Of a DNA stretch of 64,000 bases, positions 1-8,571 are shown piece after piece. Both the position numbers and the translations under genes were made by a program. The DNA comes from Longispora albida DSM 44784 (GTDB lineage: Bacteria; Actinomycetota; Actinomycetes; Mycobacteriales; Micromonosporaceae), in assembly GCF_000379825.1 (NCBI RefSeq), contig NZ_KB903818.1:74556-138555 (forward strand), written 5' to 3'. The notes under the pieces were generated by a model. The model was not told where the DNA came from and ran no database searches. It saw only the letters and a list, made by a program, of their open reading frames with translations. Positions within the stretch are counted from its first letter, which is position 1; each line of letters opens with the position of its first letter.

Positions 1-4
1 AGAG

Positions 5-40
5 CCGCCCGCGCTGATCATTCAGCGCGGGCGGTTTCTT
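5..40 (+). terminator. Rho-independent terminator at window edge
   Basis: Perfect 13-bp stem (5-17 with 22-34), TCAT loop, followed by TTTCTTT. It probably ends a gene lying left of the window. Confidence 0.85.
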
Positions 41-96
41 TACGCGGGTGCGTGAGTGGTTGTTTCGTGCACAGCAGCGCCCTGACCTGGGGGCGG

Positions 97-124
97 TTAT
101 CCACAGGGGACGAAGTTATCCACA
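97..124 (+). promoter_or_regulatory. Two perfect DnaA boxes upstream of the AbiEi/DUF559 gene
   Basis: TTATCCACA occurs at 97-105 and again at 116-124, same orientation, 19 bp apart, 43 bp before the ATG of the next gene. No dnaA/dnaN or AT-rich unwinding element is present, so this is not oriC. A similar pair sits at 48879-48899. Confidence 0.6.
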
Positions 125-166
125 GGCCGGGTGCCGGGTCGGCCGGTCCCGGGCAGCCTGAAACGC

Positions 167-1093
167 ATGGAAACCACGATCGCCGCCGGTCACCTGGCAG
201 CCCAGCAGGACGGCGTCATCACCGCCGCGCAGTGCCGCCAGCTCGGCCTCAGCCCGATCAGGGTCACGCAGCTCTGCCGGAACGGGACGTGGCAGCGCCT
301 GGCCCACGGCGCCTACCTCGTCGCGCCCAGCCGGGCCAGCCGCAGGGCGTTCATCCGCGCCGTCCTGGCCGGATACGGGCCAGGGGCGGCCGTGATGCTC
401 GGGACGGCCGCCGAGCTGCACGGACTGGAAGCGGCGCGGGAAGGGCCGGTGCATGTCGCCATACCGGCGGCGCGGGCCACCCGCAGCCGGCGGCCGGGGG
501 TCGCTAGCTACCAGCGCACGCTGGGCGTGGACGACGTGACCGAGGTGGATGGGATAGCTGCCACGAGTGTGCTCAGGACACTGGCGGATCTGGTGCTCAG
601 CCGAGAACGGCTGTCGGCAGTGGCGCTTGTGGACGGCGCGCTCCACGAGGGAGCACTGCGACATCCGGGCGACCTGGTTCCGTACATCACGGGGCGGCGT
701 GGGGCGCTGGCCGCTAGGAAGTACCTGGCAGAGGCGGACGGGAACGCCGAGTCGCCGCTGGAGACCCGGGTCCGGCTGCGATGTGCCGACGGTGGCGTGC
801 CGCCTGAAGCACTCCAGTACCCGGTCCGCACGGCTGGCGGGCTCATCCTCGGCTACGGAGACCTCGCCTGGCCCCGCGACCGGCTCATCGCCGAGGCGGA
901 CGGGGACGAGGCGTACCGGGAGCCGGGGTCACTGGCGCGGGACCGGCGACGGCAGAACGACATGACCAACGCTGGCTGGCGCGTGCTCAGGTTCACGTGG
1001 CAGGACACGTTGCGGCCTGGGTACGTGCCGGCGGTGGTCCGGGCTGCGCTGGGGCCTGCGGGGAGCGGGAGAGGCCGGGTGCGGGCCGGGTAG
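167..1093 (+). CDS. AbiEi-like antitoxin-domain / DUF559-type protein
   Basis: A 308-residue protein. The N-terminal part (about 1-60) is a small winged-helix region of the AbiEi antitoxin type, with ITAAQCRQLGLS, a following basic segment and HGAYL. The C-terminal part ends with the GWRVLRFTW motif typical of DUF559, a Vsr-like PD-(D/E)XK fold. Such single-gene proteins are common in actinobacteria and usually lack the AbiEii toxin; none is seen here. ATG 167 is preferred. GTG 131 in frame would add 12 residues but runs into the DnaA-box region. The true role (regulator or nuclease relative) is unproven. Confidence 0.75.
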   Translation: METTIAAGHLAAQQDGVITAAQCRQLGLSPIRVTQLCRNGTWQRLAHGAYLVAPSRASRRAFIRAVLAGYGPGAAVMLGTAAELHGLEAAREGPVHVAIPAARATRSRRPGVASYQRTLGVDDVTEVDGIAATSVLRTLADLVLSRERLSAVALVDGALHEGALRHPGDLVPYITGRRGALAARKYLAEADGNAESPLETRVRLRCADGGVPPEALQYPVRTAGGLILGYGDLAWPRDRLIAEADGDEAYREPGSLARDRRRQNDMTNAGWRVLRFTWQDTLRPGYVPAVVRAALGPAGSGRGRVRAG

Positions 1094-1191
1094 TGGCGAC
1101 AGGTGGAGTCTGACTTGGGGCGTGCGGCTGTCCAGCTCGAAAGCTGGCGGGCGTGCAGCACCAGGGCGGGCGGGCAGCACAGCACGAATCA

Positions 1192-1247
1192 GGGGGCGGG
1201 GAGGGAGGGGAGGGGGAGGGGGCGGCCCCCCGAGTAGGCTGACCAGA
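1192..1247 (+). promoter_or_regulatory. purD promoter with G-quadruplex-type G tracts
   Basis: Six G tracts of 3-5 bases separated by single bases run from 1192 to 1222. A TAGGCT -10 box lies at 1235-1240, exactly 7 nt before the GTG start. The expected -35 region falls inside the G tracts. The spacing suggests a leaderless purD mRNA. Confidence 0.55.
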
Positions 1248-2468
1248 GTGCGCGTACTTGTGATCGGTACCGGCGGCCGCGAACACGCCCTGGTCACCGC
1301 CCTCGCCAACGACCCAGCCGTCGCCTCCCTCCACGCAGCCCCCGGCAACCCCGGCATGGCTCTCCTCGCGGAACTCCACCCGGTGGACCCGATGGACCCC
1401 GCCGCCGTGGCCGCCCTCGCCACCACCCTCCAGGCCGACCTGGTCGTCGTCGGCCCCGAGGCCCCGCTCGTCGCTGGTGTCGCCGACGCGGTCCGCGCCG
1501 CCGGGATCTCCTGCTTCGGCCCGTCCGGCGCAGCCGCCCAGCTTGAGGGTTCGAAGGCGTTCGCCAAGGACGTGATGACCGCGGCCGGTGTCCCCACCGC
1601 CCGTGCCTTCACCTGCACCACGCCCGCCGAGGCGGCTGCCGCTCTCGACGAGTTCGGCGCCCCGTACGTCGTCAAGAACGACTCGCTCGCCGCAGGCAAG
1701 GGCGTCGTGGTCACGGACGACCGCGACGCGGCTCTCGCGCACGCTGCCGAGTGCGGCCGGGTCGTCATCGAGGAATACCTCGACGGCCCCGAGGTCTCGC
1801 TGTTCGTGGTCACGGACGGCAAGGCCGCGCGCCCGCTCCTTCCCGCTCAGGACTTCAAGCGGCTCGCCGACAACGACGAGGGCCCCAACACCGGCGGCAT
1901 GGGTGCGTACGCACCTCTCGACTGGGCGCCGTCAGATCTCACGCCCACCGTCCTCGACCAGGTCGTCTTCCCGGTACTCCGTGAGATGACCGACCGCGGC
2001 ACCCCCTTCCAGGGCCTGCTCTACGTGGGCCTGGCGCTCACCTCGAAGGGTGGCCCGAAGGTCATCGAGTTCAACGCCCGGTTCGGCGACCCGGAGACCC
2101 AGGTAGTCCTCCCGCTTCTGGAGAACGGCCTGGCGGGCCTCCTGCTGGCCGCCGCGAACGGCACCCTCGACGCCCACCCCGAACTCACCTGGCGTGACGC
2201 CGCCGCTGTCACGGTCGTCATCGCTTCGGACGGTTATCCGGCCAAGCCCGTCGCCGGCGACGTCATCACCGGAGCGGACGGCCCCGGCTACATCCACGCC
2301 GGTACGAAGCTGACCTCCGAGGGTCTCGTCTCCGCTGGCGGCCGGGTTCTGTGCTGCACGGCGGTGGCCCCGTCGCTCCCCGAGGCCCGCGACGCCGCGT
2401 ACGCCCTGGTGGACAAGGTCTCCCTCCGTGCATCGCAGCACCGCACCGACATCGCCCGGCCCCGCTAG
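1248..2468 (+). CDS. purD: Phosphoribosylamine-glycine ligase (PurD, GARS)
   Basis: Second step of de novo purine synthesis: joins phosphoribosylamine and glycine with ATP hydrolysis in the cytoplasm. 406 residues, close to family length. Visible are the N-terminal GTGGREHAL loop, GPEAPL, the ATP-grasp segments around GSKAFAKD and LAAGKGVVV, and the metal-site motif EFNARFGDPETQ starting at residue 274. The start is GTG 1248, because MxVLVIGxGGREH begins nearly every PurD. There is no Shine-Dalgarno, but a TAGGCT -10 lies 7 nt upstream, fitting leaderless translation. In-frame sequence further upstream is G-rich promoter, not protein. Confidence 0.96.
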   Translation: MRVLVIGTGGREHALVTALANDPAVASLHAAPGNPGMALLAELHPVDPMDPAAVAALATTLQADLVVVGPEAPLVAGVADAVRAAGISCFGPSGAAAQLEGSKAFAKDVMTAAGVPTARAFTCTTPAEAAAALDEFGAPYVVKNDSLAAGKGVVVTDDRDAALAHAAECGRVVIEEYLDGPEVSLFVVTDGKAARPLLPAQDFKRLADNDEGPNTGGMGAYAPLDWAPSDLTPTVLDQVVFPVLREMTDRGTPFQGLLYVGLALTSKGGPKVIEFNARFGDPETQVVLPLLENGLAGLLLAAANGTLDAHPELTWRDAAAVTVVIASDGYPAKPVAGDVITGADGPGYIHAGTKLTSEGLVSAGGRVLCCTAVAPSLPEARDAAYALVDKVSLRASQHRTDIARPR

Positions 2469-2476
2469 GTCATGCC

Positions 2477-2779
2477 TCACTCGAAGATCAACTGGAACCC
2501 AGCCCCCCGCGGCCGGTAGGTGATCGCTCCCGTCTCCCGGCCGAGCACCTCACCCCGGCAGCGGGGCGGCACGGCTCCGGCGAGCCACGAGTTCTGGTCC
2601 TCGAACTGCCGCCAGACGTACTCGTCGATCGCCTCGGCGTCCAGCACGAGGCAGGAACACCGGTAGACCGCCGCCCCGTCCATCACGGCGGGGAACAGCG
2701 GTTTGCGGCAGGTCGCCCCGCACCACAGGAGTTTCCGTAACAGGTGGCCTCCGACCGGGACGGTGGTTGTGGTGTTCAT
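2477..2779 (-). CDS. Small zinc-ribbon protein (recombinase zinc-beta-ribbon-like)
   Basis: A 100-residue protein convergent with purD and divergent from purB. Cys20, Cys24, Cys41 and Cys43 lie in a pattern like the zinc beta ribbon of large serine recombinases, followed by the helix AEAIDEYVWRQFE that accompanies this domain. No resolvase or recombinase domain is present, and the gene is complete with a GGAGG ribosome site 5 nt before its ATG, so it is not obviously a fragment. Inference: a domesticated, free-standing DNA-binding ribbon of unknown role. The family assignment rests on motif reading only. Confidence 0.7.
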   Translation of the reverse strand: MNTTTTVPVGGHLLRKLLWCGATCRKPLFPAVMDGAAVYRCSCLVLDAEAIDEYVWRQFEDQNSWLAGAVPPRCRGEVLGRETGAITYRPRGAGFQLIFE

Positions 2780-2892
2780 GGGTTCCTCCGGGGTGCTTCT
2801 TTGATGAAAGAGGAAAGTTCCCCGCGAGTGAAGTAGTGCGCCGTTGACTGGGTGTTGGTCGGGGCCGCCCGGGCATGGGTGAGAATGGGTTC

Positions 2893-4311
2893 GTGCAGAT
2901 CCCGAATGTGCTTGCAGACCGCTACGCCTCCGCTGAGCTGGCCGAACTCTGGTCACCCTCGTACAAGATCGTTCTGGAGCGGCAGCTGTGGCTGTCCGTG
3001 CTGCGTGCCCAGCGCGAGCTGGGTGTGGCGATCCCGGACGGCGTGATCGAGGCGTACGAGGCTGTCGTCGAGCACGTGGACCTCGAGTCGATCGCCGCAC
3101 GCGAGCGTGTGACGAGGCACGACGTGAAGGCTCGGATCGAGGAGTTCTCGGCGCTGGCCGGGCACGAGCACATCCACAAGGGGATGACGTCCCGTGACCT
3201 CACGGAGAACGTCGAGCAGCTCCAGATCCTCGCCTCGCTCAAGCTGCTGCGCGGCCGGATCGTGGCGACTCTCGCCCGGCTGGCCGAGCGGGCCGGGGAG
3301 TACACGGCGCTGACGATGGTCGGCAGGTCCCACAACGTCGCTGCCCAGGCCACCACGCTCGGGAAGCGGTTCGCCAGCGCCGCGGAAGAACTGCTCATCG
3401 CGTACGAGCGGATCAACGACCTCATCTCCCGCTACCCGCTCCGTGGCATCAAGGGCCCGGTCGGTACCGCCGCCGACCAGCTCGACCTGCTCGGCTCCCC
3501 CGAGAACCTCGCGGCTCTCGAAGCCAAGGTCGCCGAGCACCTCGGCTTCAACCGCGTCCTCACCTCCGTCGGCCAGGTGTACCCGCGCTCGCTCGACTTC
3601 GACGTCCTCTCCGCCCTCGCCCAGGCCGCAGCTGCCCCGTCGTCGCTGGCCACCACGATCCGCCTGATGGCCGGCCAGGAGCTCGTCACCGAGGGCTTCA
3701 AGCCGGGCCAGGTCGGCTCGTCGGCGATGCCGCACAAGATGAACACCCGGTCGTGCGAGCGGGTGAACGGCCTGGCCGTCATCGTCCGCGGGTACCTGAG
3801 CATGGTCGGCGAGCTGGCCGGCGACCAGTGGAACGAGGGCGACGTGTCGTGCTCGGTCGTCCGCCGGGTCGCGTTGCCGGACGCGTTCTTCGCGCTCGAC
3901 GGCCTGTTCCAGACGTTCCTGACCGTGCTCCAGGAGTTCGGCGCGTACCCGGCCGTCGTCGAGCGGGAACTCGACCGTTACCTGCCCTTCCTCGCCACCA
4001 CGAAGATCCTGGTCGCGGCGGTGCAGCGTGGCGTGGGCCGCGAGCAGGTACACGAGGCGATCAAGGAGCACGCGGTCGCCGTGGCGCTCGGCATGCGGGA
4101 GAAGGGCTCGGTGGAGAACGACCTGTACGACCGCCTGGCCGCCGACTCCCGGCTGAAGCTGAGCCGGGCCGAGATCGACGCGCTGGTCGCCGACCGGGGT
4201 GCCTTCACCGGCGCGGCCGGCGCCCAGGTGGCCGAGGTGCTGAACCGGGTCGGGGCGGTCCTGGCCGCCCACCCCGAGGACGCCGCGTACACCCCCGGCG
4301 CCATCCTGTAG
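2893..4311 (+). CDS. purB: Adenylosuccinate lyase (PurB)
   Basis: Cleaves SAICAR to AICAR plus fumarate and adenylosuccinate to AMP plus fumarate. About 472 residues from GTG 2893; in-frame ATG 2875 would add six residues. GTG 2893 is preferred because homologues begin a few residues before IPNVLA. The fumarase/aspartase-superfamily signature GSSAMPHKMNTRSCERV lies near residue 276, and HEHIHKGMTSRD contains the conserved TSRD substrate-binding segment. It stands alone on the plus strand and ends in a hairpin at 4338. Confidence 0.95.
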   Translation: MQIPNVLADRYASAELAELWSPSYKIVLERQLWLSVLRAQRELGVAIPDGVIEAYEAVVEHVDLESIAARERVTRHDVKARIEEFSALAGHEHIHKGMTSRDLTENVEQLQILASLKLLRGRIVATLARLAERAGEYTALTMVGRSHNVAAQATTLGKRFASAAEELLIAYERINDLISRYPLRGIKGPVGTAADQLDLLGSPENLAALEAKVAEHLGFNRVLTSVGQVYPRSLDFDVLSALAQAAAAPSSLATTIRLMAGQELVTEGFKPGQVGSSAMPHKMNTRSCERVNGLAVIVRGYLSMVGELAGDQWNEGDVSCSVVRRVALPDAFFALDGLFQTFLTVLQEFGAYPAVVERELDRYLPFLATTKILVAAVQRGVGREQVHEAIKEHAVAVALGMREKGSVENDLYDRLAADSRLKLSRAEIDALVADRGAFTGAAGAQVAEVLNRVGAVLAAHPEDAAYTPGAIL

Positions 4312-4646
4312 CCCGCGTCCCACCCCCGGCCACCGAACGAGCCCCGGGCCACTGCCCGGGGCTCGCCCGTATCCGAACCAGGACATCCCCATCCCCCCAC
4401 CACCCATGTTCGTTCGTGTTCGATTGTGATATCCGCCATCTCCCAGCCACTCGCCCCCGGTGGGACCTGTGCGAATGCACCCTTCATCCACCCTCGATCC
4501 GTGTACTCGCACGCCGCCCGTGACGCAACGTGTGCGAATCGCCCGGGAATCACCACGGTCACTGTGCTGGTCAGCGGCTTGGCCCCTCGGGCGCACCGGT
4601 AAGCTCTGAGGCGCTAACGGCTGTGAATTAACGTCAGGAGTGACCC
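4312..4646 (+). other. Intergenic region purB-purS with candidate promoter
   Basis: 335 bp with no convincing gene. It holds the purB terminator hairpin, a duplicated GTGTGCGAAT-type word (near 4468 and 4530), and a possible purS promoter: TTGGCC at 4579-4584, 15-bp spacer, TAAGCT at 4600-4605. An AGGAG ribosome site precedes purS. Confidence 0.5.
4338..4365 (+). terminator. Terminator hairpin after purB
   Basis: Perfect 12-bp stem (4338-4349 with 4354-4365), 4-nt loop, 26 nt after the purB stop. No T-run follows, as is common in actinomycetes. Confidence 0.65.
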
Positions 4647-4910
4647 GTGGCTCGCGTCGTAGTCGACGTCATGCTCAAGCCCGAGATCCTCGACCCGCAG
4701 GGACAGGCGGTAGCCAACGCGCTGCCCCGTCTGGGCGTCACAGAGGTCTCGTCGGTCCGGATCGGCAAGCGGATCGAGCTGGAGTTCACCGGAGAGCCGG
4801 ACCTGGACAAGGCCCGGGAGATCGCCGACAAGCTGCTGGCCAACACGGTCATCGAAAGCTTTGAGGTCCGGCTGGAGGAGTCCGCAGACACCGCCAGGAC
4901 CGCCCAGTGA
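4647..4910 (+). CDS. purS: FGAM synthase subunit PurS
   Basis: Small 87-residue dimeric subunit that couples PurQ (glutaminase) to PurL in the fourth purine step, FGAR to FGAM. The motifs [11 protein letters not shown] and [11 protein letters not shown] are typical of PurS. GTG start with AGGAG 8 nt upstream. Its stop codon overlaps the purQ GTG (GTGA), so the two are translationally coupled. Confidence 0.96.
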   Translation: MARVVVDVMLKPEILDPQGQAVANALPRLGVTEVSSVRIGKRIELEFTGEPDLDKAREIADKLLANTVIESFEVRLEESADTARTAQ

Positions 4911-5590
4911 AAATCGGCGTAGTCACCTTCCCCGGTTCCCTCGACGACGGCGACGCCCGCCGCGCCGCCCGGCTGGCCGGCGCTGAGGCCGTCCAGCTCT
5001 GGCACGCGGACTCCTCGCTGCACGACGTCGACGCTGTCGTCCTCCCCGGCGGGTTCTCCTACGGCGACTACCTGCGCTGCGGTGCCATCGCGCGCTTCTC
5101 GCCCGTCATGGAGTCGGTCATCGACGCCGCCAGGGGCGGCCTGCCTGTCCTGGGTATCTGCAACGGTTTCCAGGTTCTGTGCGAGGCACACCTGCTGCCC
5201 GGCGCGCTGCTCCGCAACGCCCACATGCACTTCCGTAACCGCGACTGGAAGCTCAAGGTCGAGTCCACGTCCACGGCGTGGACGTCCGGCTACACCGAGA
5301 GCCAGGAAATCGTCATTCCGGTGAAGAACGGCGAGGGCCGCTACACCGCAGACGAGAAGACCCTGGACATGCTCGAGGCCGAGGGCCGGGTGGTCTTCCG
5401 GTACCTCGACGGCAACCCGAACGGTTCCCAGCGCGAGATCGCCGGCATCCGTAACGAGGCCGGCAACGTCGTGGGCCTCATGCCGCACCCGGAGCACGCC
5501 GTCGAGGCGCTGACCGGCCCGTTTGGCGGCGGTACCGACGGCCTGGCCATGTTCACGTCCGTCCTGTCGAACCTGGGGGCGAAGGCATGA
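4907..5590 (+). CDS. purQ: FGAM synthase glutaminase subunit PurQ
   Basis: Class I glutamine amidotransferase, 227 residues, supplying ammonia to PurL. The nucleophile is Cys85 in GICNGFQVL; the other triad members are His194 and Glu196 in MPHPEH. The length is that of the separate PurQ of Gram-positive bacteria, in keeping with the PurS-dependent complex. It overlaps purS by 4 nt and purL by 4 nt (ATGA), giving a strictly coupled purSQL operon. Confidence 0.97.
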   Translation: MKIGVVTFPGSLDDGDARRAARLAGAEAVQLWHADSSLHDVDAVVLPGGFSYGDYLRCGAIARFSPVMESVIDAARGGLPVLGICNGFQVLCEAHLLPGALLRNAHMHFRNRDWKLKVESTSTAWTSGYTESQEIVIPVKNGEGRYTADEKTLDMLEAEGRVVFRYLDGNPNGSQREIAGIRNEAGNVVGLMPHPEHAVEALTGPFGGGTDGLAMFTSVLSNLGAKA

Positions 5591-7800
5591 CCACCATCGA
5601 CACCGTCGAGCTCGCAGAGAAGAACCCTGACGAGGAGCAGCCGTACGCCGAGCTGGGCCTCCAGGCCGACGAGTACGAGCGGATCAAGGAGATCCTCGGC
5701 CGCCGCCCGACCCAGTCGGAGCTGGCGATGTACTCGATCATGTGGAGCGAGCACTGCTCCTACAAGTCGTCCAAGGTGCACCTCCGCCAGTTCGGCGAGA
5801 AGGCCCCGAAGAGCGACCGCATGCTCGCCGGCATCGGCGAGAACGCCGGCGTCGTGCGGGTCTCCGACACGCTCGCCGTGACGTTCAAGGTCGAGTCGCA
5901 CAACCACCCGAGCTTCGTCGAGCCCTACCAGGGCGCGGCGACCGGTGTCGGCGGCATCGTCCGTGACATCCTCGCGATGGGTGCCCGGCCGATCGCCGTC
6001 ATGGACCAGCTCCGGTTCGGTGCTGTCGACCACCCCGACACCACCCGCGTCGTCAACGGCGTCGTGCAGGGTGTCGGCGGCTACGGCAACTGCCTCGGCC
6101 TGCCGAACATCGGCGGCGAGACGGTCTTCGACCCCTGCTACCAGGGCAACCCGCTGGTCAACGCGCTCAGCGTCGGCGTGCTTCCCGTCGACCGCCTGCA
6201 GAACAAGGCGGCGGCCGGCGTCGGCAACGTCGTGATCCTGATGGGCGCGAAGACCGGCCGCGACGGCATCGGCGGCGTGTCCGTCCTGGCCAGCGCGACC
6301 TTCGAGGAGGGTTCCGAGGACTCGCGTCCGGCGGTCCAGGTCGGTGACCCGTTCACCGAGAAGCTCCTCATCGAGTCCTGCCTGGAGCTGTACGACGCTG
6401 GCCTGGTCGTCGGCATCCAGGACCTCGGCGGCGCCGGCCTGACCTGCGCGCTGTCGGAGACCTCCTCCGCCGCCGGCCTCGGCATGCGCGCGTACCTGGA
6501 GCGTGTCCCGCTCCGCGAGCCCTCGATGCTCCCGCACGAGATCCTGGCGAGCGAGTCCCAGGAGCGCATGCTGCTGATCGTCTCCCCGGAGAACGTGGAG
6601 GCCGTCCTGGCCGTCTGCGAGAAGTGGGGCGTGCTGGGTACGGCGATCGGCGAGGTGACCGAGGGCGAGCGCCTGGTGATCTCGTGGAACGAGCACGTCG
6701 TGGTGGACTGCCCGCCCGGCAGCCTGGCCGACGACGGCCCGGTGTACGCGCGCCCGCTGCGGGAGCCCGCCGACCTGATCCTGCTCCAGGCCGACCGGGC
6801 GGAGACCCTGCCCCGGCCGTCGGACCTGCGGGCCACGCTGCTCACGCTGGTCGCCAGCCCGAACCTGTGCGACAAGGGCTGGATCACCGAGCAGTACGAC
6901 CGCTACGTCCTCGGCAACACCGTGCTGGCCCAGCCGGAGGACGCCGGCCTGGTCCGCCTGGACGAGGAGTCGAATCTCGGTATCGCGATCGCCACGGACG
7001 GCAACGGCCGCTACACCCGGCTGAACCCGTACGAGGGCGCCCGCGCGTCCCTCGCCGAGGCGTACCGCAACGTGGCGGTGACGGGCGCTGAGCCGATCGC
7101 GGTCTCCGACTGCCTGAACTTCGGTTCGCCGGAGGACCCGGCCGTCATGTGGCAGTTCGCCGAGGCTGTGCGCGGCCTGGCCGACGGCTGCCAGGAGCTG
7201 GGTATCCCGGTGACGGGCGGCAACGTCAGCTTCTACAACCAGACCGGCACGGTCGCCATCAACCCGACTCCGGTGGTCGCCGTCCTCGGCATCCACGAGG
7301 ACGTCACCACCCGCACGCCGATGGGCTTCGCCGAAGCAGGGCACACCATCGCCCTCCTCGGTGAGACCCGCGAGGAACTCTCGGGTTCCGAGTGGGCCTG
7401 GGTCGAGCACGGTCACCTCGGCGGCCAGCCGCCCAAGATCGACCTGGGGCACGAGAAGAAGCTCGCGGACGTTCTCCGCGCCGCCGACCTCGTCTCCGCG
7501 CACGACCTCTCCGACGGCGGCCTCGCTCAGGCCCTGACGGAGTCCGTCCTCCGCCGTGGCATCGGCGCGACCGTCACCCTCACCGGTGACGCGTTCGTGG
7601 CGCTGTTCAGCGAGTCGGCTGGCCGGGTGCTCGTCACGGTCAAGGACGTCGACGCCCTGCGCGCCGCTGCCGGTGACATCCCCGTCACCGTTCTCGGCAC
7701 CACGGGTGGTGACAAGCTCACCGTCGAGGGCCAGTTCGAGATTCCGCTGACCGAGCTCGCCGAGGCCCACCAGGGCACGCTCGGCAAGCTGTACGGCTAA
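5587..7800 (+). CDS. purL: FGAM synthase large subunit PurL
   Basis: ATP-dependent amidation of FGAR to FGAM, using ammonia from PurQ. 737 residues, the small (PurS-dependent) form rather than the 1300-residue single-chain enzyme. The SHNHPS motif near residue 104, the GVGGIVRDI segment and DLGGAGL are clear, and two tandem AIRS-like ATP-binding halves are visible. The start is fixed by the ATGA overlap with purQ. Nine nt separate it from the phosphatase gene downstream, so the operon continues. Confidence 0.97.
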   Translation: MTTIDTVELAEKNPDEEQPYAELGLQADEYERIKEILGRRPTQSELAMYSIMWSEHCSYKSSKVHLRQFGEKAPKSDRMLAGIGENAGVVRVSDTLAVTFKVESHNHPSFVEPYQGAATGVGGIVRDILAMGARPIAVMDQLRFGAVDHPDTTRVVNGVVQGVGGYGNCLGLPNIGGETVFDPCYQGNPLVNALSVGVLPVDRLQNKAAAGVGNVVILMGAKTGRDGIGGVSVLASATFEEGSEDSRPAVQVGDPFTEKLLIESCLELYDAGLVVGIQDLGGAGLTCALSETSSAAGLGMRAYLERVPLREPSMLPHEILASESQERMLLIVSPENVEAVLAVCEKWGVLGTAIGEVTEGERLVISWNEHVVVDCPPGSLADDGPVYARPLREPADLILLQADRAETLPRPSDLRATLLTLVASPNLCDKGWITEQYDRYVLGNTVLAQPEDAGLVRLDEESNLGIAIATDGNGRYTRLNPYEGARASLAEAYRNVAVTGAEPIAVSDCLNFGSPEDPAVMWQFAEAVRGLADGCQELGIPVTGGNVSFYNQTGTVAINPTPVVAVLGIHEDVTTRTPMGFAEAGHTIALLGETREELSGSEWAWVEHGHLGGQPPKIDLGHEKKLADVLRAADLVSAHDLSDGGLAQALTESVLRRGIGATVTLTGDAFVALFSESAGRVLVTVKDVDALRAAAGDIPVTVLGTTGGDKLTVEGQFEIPLTELAEAHQGTLGKLYG

Positions 7801-7809
7801 GGGAGACCG

Positions 7810-8571
7810 ATGGCCGCTTCGCCGTTCAGCCAGCCCGGTAGCGGGGTCCGTTTCGACTGGGGGCTGGGCGGCGCGGCCGAGCTTGGCCGGGTTTGCTCGG
7901 TTTTGGTAGTGGTGGACGTGCTGTCGTTCACCACTTCCGTGAGCGTGGCGGTGTCCCGGGGGATGCGGGTGTACCCGTTCCCCTGGGACGACGCGTCCGC
8001 GCAGCAGTTCGCCCGCCGGATGGGCGCCACGATCGCCACCGGCCGTACCAAGGCCACTCCGGCGCACCCGTGGTCGCTCTCTCCGGCGGCCCTGGCCAGC
8101 GCACCGCCCGTCCGTGACCTGGTCCTGCCCTCTCCCAACGGATCGGCGATCTCCGCCGCCGCTGGTGCGAGTGGCGTTCCCGTCGTCGCGGGCTGCCTGC
8201 GTAACGCCGCGGCGGTGGCCCGCTGGCTGCTCCGGCAGGGCTACGGCACCGCTGACCGTCCCATCGGCGTGATCGCCGCCGGCGAACGCTGGCCCGACGC
8301 CACCCTCCGCCCCTCGGTGGAGGACCTGCTCGGCGCCGCAGCGATCCTGGATGGCCTGGTGACGGCGGAAGGCGGCCTCTCCCTGGAAGCCGCCGTCGCC
8401 CTTGCCGCCTACTCCGCGCTGCCTGACGTCCCGACCGCCATCCGGGGCTCGATCTCCGCAGGTCAGCTCCGTGACATGGGCTTCCCGCGTGATGTCGACA
8501 TCGCCGCCGAGCTCAACGTCACCGACGTGGTCCCGATCATCCGCCACGACGCCTTCATCCCCGCGGTCTAG
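7810..8571 (+). CDS. ComB-like 2-phosphosulfolactate phosphatase family protein
   Basis: A 253-residue protein with the ComB fold signatures VVVDVLSFTTSVS (residues about 36-48), LVLPSPNGSA and AGCLRNAAAVA, and a C-terminal acidic region. ComB in methanogens hydrolyses 2-phosphosulfolactate on the coenzyme M route. Actinobacterial relatives sit outside any such pathway, so the substrate here is unknown. The 9-nt gap after purL with a GGGAG ribosome site implies co-transcription with the purine genes. It ends convergently, its stop overlapping that of the MFS gene. Confidence 0.82.
   Translation: MAASPFSQPGSGVRFDWGLGGAAELGRVCSVLVVVDVLSFTTSVSVAVSRGMRVYPFPWDDASAQQFARRMGATIATGRTKATPAHPWSLSPAALASAPPVRDLVLPSPNGSAISAAAGASGVPVVAGCLRNAAAVARWLLRQGYGTADRPIGVIAAGERWPDATLRPSVEDLLGAAAILDGLVTAEGGLSLEAAVALAAYSALPDVPTAIRGSISAGQLRDMGFPRDVDIAAELNVTDVVPIIRHDAFIPAV

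Noticed and set aside
97..124. Origin of replication
   Set aside because: Only two DnaA boxes, no dnaA/dnaN neighbours, no AT-rich element.
5341..8547. Minus-strand open frame of 1068 codons
   Set aside because: Antisense shadow of purQ and purL; Arg/Gly/Asp-rich, no motif, explained by high GC3.
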